Assembly: GCF_006542375.1 (NCBI RefSeq)
Contig: NZ_CP038143.1
Location: 806,001 to 870,000, forward strand
Direction: 5' to 3'
Length of the DNA stretch: 64,000 nucleotides
Source of the DNA: Oecophyllibacter saccharovorans
GTDB taxonomy: Bacteria > Pseudomonadota > Alphaproteobacteria > Acetobacterales > Acetobacteraceae
Position 1 is the first letter of the stretch. Every line of letters starts with the position of its first letter. Both the position numbers and the translations under genes were made by a program. Positions 1-9,622 of this stretch are shown here, in pieces. The notes under the pieces were generated by a model that was not told the origin of the DNA, did not search any database, and worked only from the letters and a program-made list of their open reading frames with translations.

Positions 1-227
1 CACCATGCCGGTCTGAACAGCGATCCCGCATCTTCTTCCCGCTCCCCTGCCCGCAGTGCCGCCCCGGACTGCCAGTCAGCCTTTCGCGTGGCTTGATGAC
101 CACAGTTTTTCCCACTTGTCCCATAATAGGGCTGCAGGGAGAGAATCCAAAGCCGGAACCACTGGTCAAGCAGAAGCTGGCGGGTTAATCGTTGCCTGTC
201 CTTAACAAACCCGGCAGGTCGCCTGAA

Positions 228-2126
228 ATGACACCTACGCCCCGTAACAGGACCGTCCCTCTACCCACCTGCTTTTATCAGCGCCGCTCCCGCATGGCAC
301 TGCCGCTTCTCTCACTCGGCAGCGTGGTGTGGGGGATGAGCGCTTTTATCCCGTTTCCGGGTTGTTCAGATACGGCGCAGGCCGCTGATACAGCCAGCAT
401 GATTGATCGCATGGAGCGCCAGATCACCGCCATGCAGGCCGAGGTCAAGGCGCTCAAGAAGAAACAGGCGCGCGAGCACCAGCAGCTCCAGGCTGAGCTC
501 CAGCGCCAGCGCGCTCTGTTCGAAGCCGATCCCTACCGGCCGGCCCAGCAGCCGCTCCGCGCGCAGGCCGCCCCTCCTTTCCTGCCCCCTGATTCCCCGG
601 CCGCACCGCTGCTGGCACGCACTGAAGAGGAAGCACGGGCAGAAACCCTGGCGCAGAAACACGTCGATCTCTTCGGTTTCTCAGGCGCCGACCTCCTGCC
701 TGCACGCACAGCCAGCACCCCTTACGGCGAGCTTACCGCAACGCCACCAGCCCATCCCGACCTCTACGGGCCCCTGCGACGCGGGCAGCTGCAGATCGGC
801 GGCATCCGCCTCACGCTCGGCGGCTTCATCGAGGCGACGGGCTTCTGGCGTTCCCGCACCATGGGTGCGGACATCGCCTCTTCCTATTCCTCCATTCCCT
901 GGGCCAACCAGTCGGCTTATTACATGAGCTCCTGGCACCAGAGCGAGCGCCAGAGCCGCTTCAGCCTGCTGGCTGAAGGCATGATCACCCGGCGCCTGGA
1001 GGCGGACGGCTACGTGGAGGTCGACTTCCAATCCTCGGGCTCTTCCTCCAACTCCCGCCAGTCCAACTCCTATACCCTGCGCCCGCGCGTGCTGTACGGC
1101 GAGCTCAAGGACCGGCGCGACGGGCTGTATTTCCTGGGCGGGCAGGAATGGTCGCTCGTCACCCTGTTCAACAAGGGCATGTTCCCGCGCGACGAGCAGA
1201 CACCCCTGGTCATCGAGGCCCAGTATGTGCCGGGCTTCAACTGGACCCGCAGCCCCCAGGTTCGCCTGCTCAAGACCTTCGGGCGTGAGGAGCGCTACGG
1301 CGCGGCCCTCTCCATTGAAAATCCCAGCGCTGTCATCGCGGGTCGCTACCCCGATACCCCCCAGCACCAGGTCACCGACCGGGTCAGCGGCACGGGCATC
1401 AACAATCCCGATACCTATTACGCCAGCGATCCGGCGCCTGACGTGGTGGCCAAGGTGGGCGCTGATCCGGGTTGGGGACATTATGAGCTGACGGGGCTCA
1501 TGCGTTTCTTCCGCACCCGCAGCACCTGGGCGCGCCGCGCGCTGGACGGGGCGGTGACTTCAAGCCACGGCAGCAACAAGACCGTCCTGGGTGGCGGCGG
1601 TGGAGGGGGCATGGTGCTGCCGCTGATCGACAAACGCCTGTATTTCCAGGCTTCAGGACTGGTGGGGCGCGGCATCGGCCGCTACGGCAGCGCTGGGCTG
1701 GCCGACTTCACCTTCCGCCGCGGCGGCGCGCCCTCTCCGCTGCCTGAAGCCAGCCTGCTGCTCGGCCTTTACGCCACCCCTCTCAGCACACTTACGCTTT
1801 ACGCCTATGCAGGGGCTGAAAAAGTGCTGAGCCGCCGCAGCTTCGATGCGGACGGCAAGCCTTACGGCTACGGCAACCCCCATTACGTCATGGCAGGCTG
1901 CCGCACGGAGCTCTCCACCGCCTGCGCGGCTGCCGGCAACATCCAGAGCGTAGCTCAGGCCACGGCGGGCGCGTGGTATACGGCAGCACAGGGGGATTAC
2001 GGCAAGCTGCTGGTCGGCGCGCAGTATTCCCACACCACGCTGCGGGCCTTTTCAGGCATCGGCGGCAAGCCCCATACGGATGACGACATGGTGTTCTTCT
2101 CCCTGCGCTACATGCCCTTCAACTGA
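228..2126 (+). CDS. Outer-membrane coiled-coil/beta-barrel protein (DcaP-like porin), copy 1
   Basis: The product has 632 residues if ATG 228 is the start; an in-frame TTG at 192 would add 12 residues with no better ribosome site. A hydrophobic segment (residues ~23-44) and a Sec-type AQA site near 52 suggest export. Residues ~58-100 form a charged heptad-like coiled coil rich in Gln, Lys and Arg. The rest shows alternating aromatic and glycine-rich strands and ends in RYMPFN, a C-terminal aromatic typical of barrel proteins. This plan (coiled coil, then barrel) matches DcaP-like porins, which pass small negatively charged or neutral solutes; the substrate here is unknown. A run of seven glycines (NKTVLGGGGGGG) falls around residue 450. 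A close paralogue lies at 3933-5810. A family-specific channel role is inference. Confidence 0.75.
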   Translation: MTPTPRNRTVPLPTCFYQRRSRMALPLLSLGSVVWGMSAFIPFPGCSDTAQAADTASMIDRMERQITAMQAEVKALKKKQAREHQQLQAELQRQRALFEADPYRPAQQPLRAQAAPPFLPPDSPAAPLLARTEEEARAETLAQKHVDLFGFSGADLLPARTASTPYGELTATPPAHPDLYGPLRRGQLQIGGIRLTLGGFIEATGFWRSRTMGADIASSYSSIPWANQSAYYMSSWHQSERQSRFSLLAEGMITRRLEADGYVEVDFQSSGSSSNSRQSNSYTLRPRVLYGELKDRRDGLYFLGGQEWSLVTLFNKGMFPRDEQTPLVIEAQYVPGFNWTRSPQVRLLKTFGREERYGAALSIENPSAVIAGRYPDTPQHQVTDRVSGTGINNPDTYYASDPAPDVVAKVGADPGWGHYELTGLMRFFRTRSTWARRALDGAVTSSHGSNKTVLGGGGGGGMVLPLIDKRLYFQASGLVGRGIGRYGSAGLADFTFRRGGAPSPLPEASLLLGLYATPLSTLTLYAYAGAEKVLSRRSFDADGKPYGYGNPHYVMAGCRTELSTACAAAGNIQSVAQATAGAWYTAAQGDYGKLLVGAQYSHTTLRAFSGIGGKPHTDDDMVFFSLRYMPFN

Positions 2127-2345
2127 CAGGCGCCTGCCCGGTTTTCCGCGCGGGATGCAGGCAGAAACGGGCAAAAACGACAGGAACGGAAAGAGTGAAG
2201 ATTCCGGTTCTCTTTTCATGACAGGCTTGTTAGGTTGAATTGGGTACTGATCAAGTGCCCTATGAAATGTTCCTCATCCGGCCCCACTCAGATCCAGCAG
2301 TCAGATCAGGGCCGGACGAGGTCTCCAACTGCCGGAGCTGTCATC

Positions 2346-3731
2346 ATGTATGCGACCACCAACCCCTATACGGGCGAACAGCTCAAGACTTTCCCCGATG
2401 CGACCGATGGCCAGATCGACCAGGCGCTGAGCGCAGGCCATAAGGCGTTTCTGACGTGGCGCAAAACCGATTTCGCCGAGCGCGCGCGTCTCATGACAGC
2501 CGTCGCCACCCTGCTGCGCCAGGAATGCGACACTCATGCCCGCCTCATCACGCTCGAGATGGGCAAGCTCTTTGCCGAGGCACAGGCGGAAGTCATCCTG
2601 GCTGCCGAAATCTTCGAATATTACGCCCGTTATGCCCAGGTGCTCCTCAACCCGCAGCATCTGCCGGTCGCAACCCCGCAGGAAGGCCATGCCTGGCTGG
2701 TCGCCCAGCCGCTCGGGATCCTGTTTGCAGTCGAGCCGTGGAACTTCCCCTATTATCAGCTGGCGCGCATCTCGGCCCCGCAGCTCTCTGCGGGCAATGT
2801 CATGCTGGTCAAGCACTCCTCGAACGTGCCGCAATGCGCGGCCGCCTTTGAGGCGCTGCTGCAGAAAGCAGGGCTTCCCGCAGGGCTGTACCAGAATCTC
2901 TATCTCAACCACGGCAGCATCGAAAAAGTGCTGAACGACCCGCGCGTCTGCGGCGTGGCGCTGACCGGCTCGGAGCGGGCCGGGCGCATCGTGGGCGGCA
3001 TTGCCGGCAATGCGGGCAAGAAAGCCACCCTGGAGCTCGGCGGGGCGGATGCCTTCATCGTGCTTGATGATGCCGATGTGGAGAAAACTGCCCGCTGGGC
3101 CGCCTTCGGCCGCCACTGGAATGCCGGGCAGGTCTGCGTCTCCTCCAAGCGTCTGATCGTCATGGACGGCATTTATGACCGCTTTGTTGCCGCCTATAAG
3201 GCAGAGGTCGCCAAGCTCAAAGCCGGTGACCCGATGGACCCCGCAACCACGCTGGCACCCCTGTCCAGCCAGAAAGCCAAGAAGACCTTGCAGGCCCAGG
3301 TGGACCAGGCGGTGGCTGAAGGCGCGACCGTGGAGCCGATCGGCAGCCCCGTGCCCGAGAAAGGCGCCTTCTTCCGCCCCCTCCTCATGAGCGGGCTGGA
3401 AGGCAAGGAGGCCCGGCACCTGGAATTCTTCGGTCCTGTCACGCAGATCTACCGCGTCGCCACCGAGCAGGAGGCCATCGAGCGTGCCAATGATTCCCCT
3501 TACGGCCTCGGCGGCTCGGTTTTCACGCGCGACACGGTGCGGGGCGTGCGGGTGGCCAACCAGGTGGAAACCGGCATGATGTTCGTCAACCATCCCACCA
3601 TGGTGAAGGCTGACCTGCCCTTCGGCGGTATCAAGGGTTCCGGCTTCGGGCGAGAGCTGATCGGCCTTGGCATCAACGAGTTCGTCAATCACAAGCTGAT
3701 TGACGTGGTGGATATCGACGCGCCTTTCTGA
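2346..3731 (+). CDS. NAD(P)-dependent aldehyde dehydrogenase (succinate-semialdehyde type)
   Basis: The product has 461 residues from ATG 2346, which has GGAG (2334-2337) eight bases upstream; longer TTG-initiated readings give an unfamiliar N-terminus. Aldehyde dehydrogenase superfamily features are clear: PWNFP (Asn133), Lys156, the TGSERAG nucleotide loop (~208), general base Glu230 in LELGG and nucleophile Cys264 in NAGQVC. The compact length and N-terminus (ATTNPYTGEQLKTF) resemble succinate-semialdehyde dehydrogenases of the GabD/Sad short group, which oxidise the aldehyde to the acid in the cytoplasm. The exact aldehyde is inferred. The gene sits between two paralogous outer-membrane proteins, so its oxidation role may be tied to an imported solute. 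A hairpin follows the stop. Confidence 0.85.
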   Translation: MYATTNPYTGEQLKTFPDATDGQIDQALSAGHKAFLTWRKTDFAERARLMTAVATLLRQECDTHARLITLEMGKLFAEAQAEVILAAEIFEYYARYAQVLLNPQHLPVATPQEGHAWLVAQPLGILFAVEPWNFPYYQLARISAPQLSAGNVMLVKHSSNVPQCAAAFEALLQKAGLPAGLYQNLYLNHGSIEKVLNDPRVCGVALTGSERAGRIVGGIAGNAGKKATLELGGADAFIVLDDADVEKTARWAAFGRHWNAGQVCVSSKRLIVMDGIYDRFVAAYKAEVAKLKAGDPMDPATTLAPLSSQKAKKTLQAQVDQAVAEGATVEPIGSPVPEKGAFFRPLLMSGLEGKEARHLEFFGPVTQIYRVATEQEAIERANDSPYGLGGSVFTRDTVRGVRVANQVETGMMFVNHPTMVKADLPFGGIKGSGFGRELIGLGINEFVNHKLIDVVDIDAPF

Positions 3732-3758
3732 GAAGTCCCCGCTCCTTTTTGTTGCCTC

Positions 3759-3794
3759 TGCAACAGCCCTTCCGTACCTGGAGGGGCTGTTGCA
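3759..3794 (+). terminator. Hairpin downstream of aldehyde dehydrogenase
   Basis: TGCAACAGCCC (3759-3769) pairs perfectly over 11 bases with GGGCTGTTGCA (3784-3794). No T-run follows, so intrinsic termination is plausible rather than certain. Confidence 0.5.
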
Positions 3795-3932
3795 TTCATG
3801 CAGCAGTCAGCGGGCTTGGTAGCGGGAAGACCCTAAAGAACGTGTTCCTCCCTTCCTTCAGGCCTTACACTGTCAGGGCTGTTTTCAGGCCGGGCTCCAA
3901 CCGGCCCCTTCCCTGACGGTGATCCCCTGCTC

Positions 3933-5810
3933 ATGTGTTGTTTGCTGGCCTTTTTATCACGGTTGTCGATCCTGAAAGGATTCGCACCGGCCGGCAGCCC
4001 CCCGGCAAGGGCTGAGCTGGGCTGCCTGGGGCGCGCAGCACTGGCAGTGGCGGTAGCTTCGCTGGGTCTCATGGGGCTGGGAAGCCAGGCACGGGCCCAG
4101 GGTGTATCCCCCCAGGCCATGATGGTGATGAAGAAGCAGATCGCCGCCCTGCAGGCCCAGCTGGCGACGATGGAACGCCAGCAGGCTGCCGAGAACAAGC
4201 GCGTGCGCGAAGCCCTCAAACGCCAGCGTGAATCGCTCGAAGCCGACCCCTTCGCGCCTGGCGGCGAGAACGTGACCCCGGCAGGGCTCAGCCAGCCGCG
4301 CCTGCTCAAGGAAGGCTCGCCGGCCGCACGCCTGGTGGACAGCAAGAGAATTCCGCGCTCGGAAAGTTTCTTTGACACCTTCGGCGCGCCCGGTGGCAAT
4401 CTCGCCCCCTCACAGACCGCCGAAACCCCGTACGGCGAAATCACCGCTCTGCCCCCCTCCCATCCTGACCTTTACGGCCCCCTGCGGCGCGGGCAGCTGC
4501 AGATCGGTGGCGTCCGCCTCACGCTGGGCGGCTTCTTCGAGGCGGCGGGCATCTGGCGGCGGCGCACGACGGGCTCCGACCTCGCCTCCTCCTTCATGGC
4601 CACGCCCTGGGGGAACGAGCCGGCCTATCATCTGTCCAACTGGCAGCAGACCGAGCGTTCCAGCCGTCTCAGCGTGCTGGCTGAAGGCATGATCACCCAC
4701 AAGCTGGTCGCTGACGGTTACGTGGAAATAGACTTCCAGGCGGCTGGCGCCTCGGCCAATTCCCACGAATCCGATTCCTACTCGCCGCGCGCGCGCGTCA
4801 TCTACGGCGAGCTCAAGGACATAAAAGATGGCTGGTTCTTCCTGGGCGGGCAGAACTGGTCCCTGCTCACCCCCTACGGCCATGGCCTGCTGGCGCGCGA
4901 CGAGCAGATTCCCATCACCATCGACACCGATCTGCTGCCTGGCTTCAACTGGACGCGCGCCCCGCAGCTGCGCGTGGTCAAATCCTTCGACCAGGCGGAA
5001 GACTACAGCCTCGGCCTCTCCATCGAATCCCCCAGCCAGGCCAGCTCTAATCCCAAACAGGCCTGGATCGCGCCAGGCCACCGGATCACCGACGGCGTCA
5101 AGGGCACCAGCACCAACAACCCCGATGCCGCCTATTCCGCCAACCCCTATCCTGACACGGTGCTGAAATTCGCCGCTGATCCGGGCTGGGGGCATTACGA
5201 GATCGCGGGCCTCATGCGGTATTTCCGCACCCGCAACAGCTGGGTCGGGGGCGGGCGCAACCAGACGGTTGTGGGCGGCGGCGGCGGCGGCAGCATGGTG
5301 GTGCCGATCATTCCCGACCGCCTCTTCTTCCGGGCGTCCGGCATGGTGGGCAAAGGTATCGGGCGTTACGGCAGTGCGGGCTTTCCCGATTATACCTTCG
5401 GCCGGCACGGCCAGCCGGTGCCGCTGCCTGAGGCAAGCCTGCTGGTCGGGCTGTGGGGCAACCCCACACCGGCTTTGCGCCTGTATATGTACGGCGGTGC
5501 TGAAGAGGTTCTGGGCCGCCGCAGCTTCAATGTCGGCACGGGAGCTTACGGCTACGGCAACCGGCGTTACGACATGGGCGGCTGCGGGGTGGAGCTGTCA
5601 ACCAACTGCGCGGCTTCATCAAATGTGCGGCTTTCAGCTGAGGCCACGGCCGGCTTCTGGTATACAGCGGCGCGCGGCGATTACGGCAGCATCCTGGTCG
5701 GCGCGCAATATGCCCATAACTATCTCGAGGCCTTCTCGGGCTCGGGCGGCAAGCCCCACACCGATGACGACGTGGTCATGATGTCGTTCCGCTACATGCC
5801 GTTCAACTAA
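3933..5810 (+). CDS. Outer-membrane coiled-coil/beta-barrel protein (DcaP-like porin), copy 2
   Basis: The product has 625 residues from ATG 3933 and is a paralogue of the 228-2126 protein. Shared blocks include LYGPLRRGQLQIGG, LAEGMIT, PGFNWTR, the poly-glycine loop (VVGGGGGGS), a GRRSF block and the C-terminal RYMPFN. The N-terminus is long: a hydrophobic stretch at ~34-50 is followed by a signal-peptidase-like ARA site near 55. A coiled coil covers ~63-105. Both copies keep cysteines in the last quarter (MAGC/MGGC, then TxCAA), suggesting a conserved disulfide in an extracellular loop. The ugd start follows nine bases after the stop, so the two may be co-transcribed. Solute specificity is unknown; an aldehyde dehydrogenase lies between the copies. 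Confidence 0.75.
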   Translation: MCCLLAFLSRLSILKGFAPAGSPPARAELGCLGRAALAVAVASLGLMGLGSQARAQGVSPQAMMVMKKQIAALQAQLATMERQQAAENKRVREALKRQRESLEADPFAPGGENVTPAGLSQPRLLKEGSPAARLVDSKRIPRSESFFDTFGAPGGNLAPSQTAETPYGEITALPPSHPDLYGPLRRGQLQIGGVRLTLGGFFEAAGIWRRRTTGSDLASSFMATPWGNEPAYHLSNWQQTERSSRLSVLAEGMITHKLVADGYVEIDFQAAGASANSHESDSYSPRARVIYGELKDIKDGWFFLGGQNWSLLTPYGHGLLARDEQIPITIDTDLLPGFNWTRAPQLRVVKSFDQAEDYSLGLSIESPSQASSNPKQAWIAPGHRITDGVKGTSTNNPDAAYSANPYPDTVLKFAADPGWGHYEIAGLMRYFRTRNSWVGGGRNQTVVGGGGGGSMVVPIIPDRLFFRASGMVGKGIGRYGSAGFPDYTFGRHGQPVPLPEASLLVGLWGNPTPALRLYMYGGAEEVLGRRSFNVGTGAYGYGNRRYDMGGCGVELSTNCAASSNVRLSAEATAGFWYTAARGDYGSILVGAQYAHNYLEAFSGSGGKPHTDDDVVMMSFRYMPFN

Positions 5811-5818
5811 GTTTTCCC

Positions 5819-7270
5819 GTGACAGCTCCTTCTGCGCCAGAGTCAGCTGCCGAACACGTTGCCCACGCCCCACCACGGCTGGCTCTGATCGGCGGCGGCT
5901 ACGTGGGGCTGGTCTCAGGCGCCTGTCTGGCCGCTTTCGGGGCAGAAGTGACCGTCATAGAGCAGGACCGGGCCCGGCTTGCCCGCCTACAGGTTGGCGA
6001 CATGCCCATTTACGAACCGGGGCTTGCTGCTCTGCTGGAGCGCCAGCGCATTGCCGGGCGCCTGGCCTTCTGCGGCCATCTGGCTGAAGCCCTGCCGGGG
6101 CGGGAGGCGGTGTTCATCGCCGTGGGCACACCTGCGCGGCGCGGCAGCGGCCATGCGGATCTGCGCTATGTCTCCCAGGTGGTGGAAGAGCTGGCACGCT
6201 GTGCGGAAAACCTTCCGGACGGGCGCGAGCTTCTGGTGGTCATGAAGTCCACCGTGCCTGTCGGTACCGGGCGCGATGTTGCGCGGAAACTGGCAGAGCT
6301 CAGGCCGGATCTGCGCTTCACGGTCGCTTCCAATCCGGAGTTCCTGCGCGAAGGCGAAGCGATCAATGATTTCATGCAGCCCGACCGCGTGGTGATCGGC
6401 CTTGATGGCCAGCGCCCTGGGGCAGAGAGCGCCCGGGCTTTCCTCACCCGTCTTTACTGTTCTGCCACTTCTTCCCTGACCCCGGACAGATTGGCCTTCA
6501 TGGGACTGGAAAGTGCGGAGCTGACCAAATACGCCGCCAATGCCTTCCTGGCTCTCAAGGTCACTTTCATCAATGAAATGGCTGATCTCTGCGAGGCGAG
6601 CGGCGGGGTGATCGAGGAAGTCGCCCGCGGCATGGGGCTGGACCCGCGCATCGGCGCTGCCTTTCTGCAGCCCGGCCCGGGCTATGGCGGCTCATGCTTT
6701 CCCAAGGATACGCGCGCTTTGGCCACCACTGCACGGCAGAAGGGCACGCCCATGCAGCTGGTGGAGACGACCATCGCCACGAACGAGGCCCGCAAGCGCC
6801 GCCTGGCTGAGCGCATCCTCACCCTTGCCGCAACGCTCCGCCCTCTTTCCTCTGATCCCGATGCCGCCGAACGCCCCCAGAACGGCGAGGTGCAGATCGC
6901 CGTTCTGGGCCTGGCCTTCAAAGCCGGCACGGACGACATGCGCGACGCTCCCGCCCTGACGATCCTGCCCCTGCTGCTGGAAGCCGGCGCCCGACTGCAC
7001 CTCTACGACCCCCAGGCCATGGCCCAGGCCCGCGCGCAGCTGGGCCAGAGGGAGGGGCTGAGATTTGCCGCCAGTCTAGAAGACGCGCTGGCACAGGCAG
7101 AGCTGGTGGTGGTGCTGACTGAATGGCCCCTTTTCCGCGCCCTCACCCCCCAAACCCTGGCCCGCCTGATGCCCGGCCGCCTGGTGATCGACTGCCGCAA
7201 CCTATGGTCCCCTGAAGAAATGCGCGCGGCAGGCTTCACCTATCACCGGCTGGGGCGGAGGATAGATTAA
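5819..7270 (+). CDS. ugd: UDP-glucose 6-dehydrogenase
   Basis: The product has 483 residues from GTG 5819. It oxidises UDP-glucose to UDP-glucuronate with two NAD+, feeding exopolysaccharide or lipopolysaccharide sugars in the cytoplasm. The N-terminal Rossmann fold shows GGGYVGLVSG (residues 25-34); the catalytic cysteine is Cys293 in GPGYGGSCFPKD; the central helix segment ALKVTFINEMADL and the C-terminal UDP-binding block (GLAFKAGTDDMRDAP) are intact. Length is slightly above the usual ~440 because of a Thr/Ala/Pro-rich N-terminus and a short insertion near residue 340. A downstream start cannot be ruled out, but no better one precedes the Rossmann motif. It starts nine bases after the second porin-like gene. 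Confidence 0.93.
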   Translation: MTAPSAPESAAEHVAHAPPRLALIGGGYVGLVSGACLAAFGAEVTVIEQDRARLARLQVGDMPIYEPGLAALLERQRIAGRLAFCGHLAEALPGREAVFIAVGTPARRGSGHADLRYVSQVVEELARCAENLPDGRELLVVMKSTVPVGTGRDVARKLAELRPDLRFTVASNPEFLREGEAINDFMQPDRVVIGLDGQRPGAESARAFLTRLYCSATSSLTPDRLAFMGLESAELTKYAANAFLALKVTFINEMADLCEASGGVIEEVARGMGLDPRIGAAFLQPGPGYGGSCFPKDTRALATTARQKGTPMQLVETTIATNEARKRRLAERILTLAATLRPLSSDPDAAERPQNGEVQIAVLGLAFKAGTDDMRDAPALTILPLLLEAGARLHLYDPQAMAQARAQLGQREGLRFAASLEDALAQAELVVVLTEWPLFRALTPQTLARLMPGRLVIDCRNLWSPEEMRAAGFTYHRLGRRID

Positions 7271-7462
7271 AGCCGGGTAATTTCTGCCCCTGCCAACCAA
7301 GGGGCTCAAACCTATAAAACGGGGCAATGGGAAAAAGAATTGTCCGGCCCTATTTTCTCCGTTTTAATTCACTATTCACTTAATGTTTAAGGCCCAGGTC
7401 CGGCCTGCTTTCTGAGCCGCCCTGCCGTCATTTCAGCCGTCACTTCAGATGAACGACACCCG

Positions 7463-8671
7463 ATGAAAGTTTCCGTCGTGCGCTCTCCTTCCTCGTCTTC
7501 CCTCCGTCTGGCGTCGCACAGCCCGAAAGCTGCCCGGCTGGCTGGTCTTCTGTTTGCCGGGCTGTGCCTGACGAGCATAGTCACAGGCGCAACGGCTGAC
7601 CGCGCTTGGGCTGCGGGGACGCTGGCGGCTGGCACGCATATGCAGGGCGAGGAGCTGGATCTCTCCGCCCCCTGTGCACAGGTGAAGATCATTGCCGATC
7701 CGGCGCTGGCTTCCGGCATTACCCTGCAGGAAAGCCACGGGGCCGCGCCGCAGGTGCAGACCACGGCCGATGGCGCCACGAAAATGCTGGGGCTGAGCCT
7801 GCGCTGCGTGCCCGGCGCACGGCTGGTGCTGCGCATCTCCCCTGCCACCATGCTGAACCTGCAGGACAGTCCGCATGCCGCTTTCACGCTCAGCGGGCCT
7901 GTGGCCGGTCTTGATGCCAACCTGACTGATGCCAGCCTGACTGCAGATCAGGTGCCCTCGCTGAGCCTGGCCCTGCACGGCACCGCAACCGCCGCGATCA
8001 GCCAGCTCAACCGGGCCGGGCAGATTGTCATGGACGGCGCCAGCACAGCCACTGTTGACCAGGCGCACCTGACCGCCCTCTCCGTGCAGGCCAGCGGCAC
8101 CGCTGCATTGCGGCTGCAGAGCGGGCAGATCGACCTGCTTGCCCTGACTGTGACGGACCAGGCGCATGCCAGCATTCTGGCCACGGTCCAGATCGCCCAT
8201 GTGAACGCTTCCGGCCATGCTGTCGTCACGCTCGGCCCGGTAACGGGCACCCTGACCAATACAGGCCCGACCACCGTTCATGCGCTTGCAAGCTCAGGAC
8301 CTGCCCCTTCAAGCGTTCCTGCCCAGCAGCCCTTACCGGCCGAGAGCCAACCTGCCGCACAGGCCGCACCTAATCCCGTCCCGCCCCAGGCGCCGCTGCC
8401 ACAGGCGCAAAACGGTAGCGGCGTACAGAACCAGAACACGCTCCAGAAGACCCAACCTCCCGCTGCCGCGCCAAGACCGGCAGCGCCTACGCAGCCCGCC
8501 CCTCTGAGCAACCATGTCGGTGCAAACCATACCGAGGCCGCCGCCACTTTCTCGGCCGCCCCTGCCGCTCCGCCTGCCCCCGATACAGCGGCCCAGGGCT
8601 TGCCCACGCACTCGGTCCCGCCTGCGCCTGCCCGGCCTGCAGCAATTGGCAGCAGCGCTTCCTCGCCCTGA
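7463..8671 (+). CDS. Exported GIN/DUF2807-like repeat protein with Pro/Ala-rich tail
   Basis: The product has 402 residues from ATG 7463. A signal peptide ends near residue 50 (AWA). Residues ~53-270 consist of short repeats alternating small and hydrophobic residues (for example LSVQASGTAALRLQSGQ, LTVTDQAHASI), the pattern of GIN/DUF2807 right-handed beta-helix heads found in surface or periplasmic proteins. Residues ~275-402 are low-complexity Pro/Ala/Gln sequence, probably disordered or cell-wall spanning. There is no recognisable enzyme motif. It is followed on the same strand by mlaE (142-base gap), so a role in the envelope with the lipid transporter is possible but only inferred from position. 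Family assignment is tentative. Confidence 0.65.
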   Translation: MKVSVVRSPSSSSLRLASHSPKAARLAGLLFAGLCLTSIVTGATADRAWAAGTLAAGTHMQGEELDLSAPCAQVKIIADPALASGITLQESHGAAPQVQTTADGATKMLGLSLRCVPGARLVLRISPATMLNLQDSPHAAFTLSGPVAGLDANLTDASLTADQVPSLSLALHGTATAAISQLNRAGQIVMDGASTATVDQAHLTALSVQASGTAALRLQSGQIDLLALTVTDQAHASILATVQIAHVNASGHAVVTLGPVTGTLTNTGPTTVHALASSGPAPSSVPAQQPLPAESQPAAQAAPNPVPPQAPLPQAQNGSGVQNQNTLQKTQPPAAAPRPAAPTQPAPLSNHVGANHTEAAATFSAAPAAPPAPDTAAQGLPTHSVPPAPARPAAIGSSASSP

Positions 8672-8813
8672 ACAAAACCGGCGTTCTGCAAACGCTCTTT
8701 TCCCTGTTTTTGTCGTGACTTTCCGGCAGTCATCGGGTCCTTTTTCATATCCTGCAGAACAGGAGCGCCGGTTGCGTTCAGGGGCTGTGCAGGATAGAGC
8801 AGGAAGGGTGCGC

Positions 8814-9593
8814 ATGTTGGAAACCCCCTTCGTCGCTCTGGGTCGTCTGGTGCTCAGCGCGTTCCGTCAGGTCGGCAGTGTGGTCCTGTTCGGGCTGCGG
8901 GGGCTGAGCGGGCTCGTACGCCCGCCTTTCTACTGGAAGATCTTCCTCTCCAGCCTGGTGAATATCGGCTTTCTTTCCCTGCCCGTCGTGGCGCTGACAG
9001 CCATTTTCGCAGGCGGGGTCATCGCCCTGCAGTCCTATACCGGGTTCAGCCAGTATCACGCCCAGAATGCCATCGCCCATATCGTCCTGCTGGCCATCAC
9101 GCGTGAGCTGGGGCCCGTTCTGGCCGGGCTGATGATCGCAGGTCGCGTCGGGGCGGCCCTGTCAGCGCAGATCGGCACGATGCGGGTCACCAACCAGATC
9201 GACGCGCTGGCCACGCTGTCGACCGATCCGATCAAATACCTCGTCACCCCCCGCCTGCTGGCCGGCACACTGGCCTTGCCCCTGCTGGTGCTGGTGGCTG
9301 ACATTCTCGGCGTTTTCGGCGGCTTCACGGTCTCAGTGGCCAAGCTGGGCTTTGCGCCTGACGCCTATATCACCGCAACGCTTTCAGGGCTCAAAGCGTC
9401 CGATGTCATTGTCGGGCTGGTCAAGGCAGCGGTCTTCGGGTTTCTGATCGCCCTTCTGGGCTGTTATTACGGCTATCACAGCAAGGGCGGCGCTGAAGGC
9501 GTTGGGGCCGCGGCAACGGCCACAGTGGTCGGCGCTTCCATCATGGTGCTGATCTTCGATTACATGCTGACCGATCTTTTCTTCACCGGCTGA
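8814..9593 (+). CDS. mlaE: MlaE-family phospholipid ABC transporter permease
   Basis: The product has 259 residues from ATG 8814, preceded by a strong AGGAAGGG (8801-8808); longer readings run through low-complexity sequence. Five to six hydrophobic segments and the family blocks (LTAIFAGGVIALQSYTGF, ITRELGPVLAGLMIAGRVGAA, GTMRVTNQIDAL) identify the MlaE/YrbE permease. With MlaF it forms the inner-membrane core that moves phospholipids between inner and outer membranes. mlaF follows after 29 bases. The substrate-holding MCE protein MlaD, usually encoded next to these two, is not seen here, and MlaB/MlaC are also absent from this locus. Confidence 0.92.
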   Translation: MLETPFVALGRLVLSAFRQVGSVVLFGLRGLSGLVRPPFYWKIFLSSLVNIGFLSLPVVALTAIFAGGVIALQSYTGFSQYHAQNAIAHIVLLAITRELGPVLAGLMIAGRVGAALSAQIGTMRVTNQIDALATLSTDPIKYLVTPRLLAGTLALPLLVLVADILGVFGGFTVSVAKLGFAPDAYITATLSGLKASDVIVGLVKAAVFGFLIALLGCYYGYHSKGGAEGVGAAATATVVGASIMVLIFDYMLTDLFFTG

Positions 9594-9622
9594 AGCACCA
9601 GGCAAAGGCAGATGAGGACCAG

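Noticed and set aside
2301-3692. Long open frame antisense to the aldehyde dehydrogenase
   Set aside because: It mirrors the codon pattern of a well-supported gene, has no family features and no ribosome site; typical of GC-rich coding DNA.
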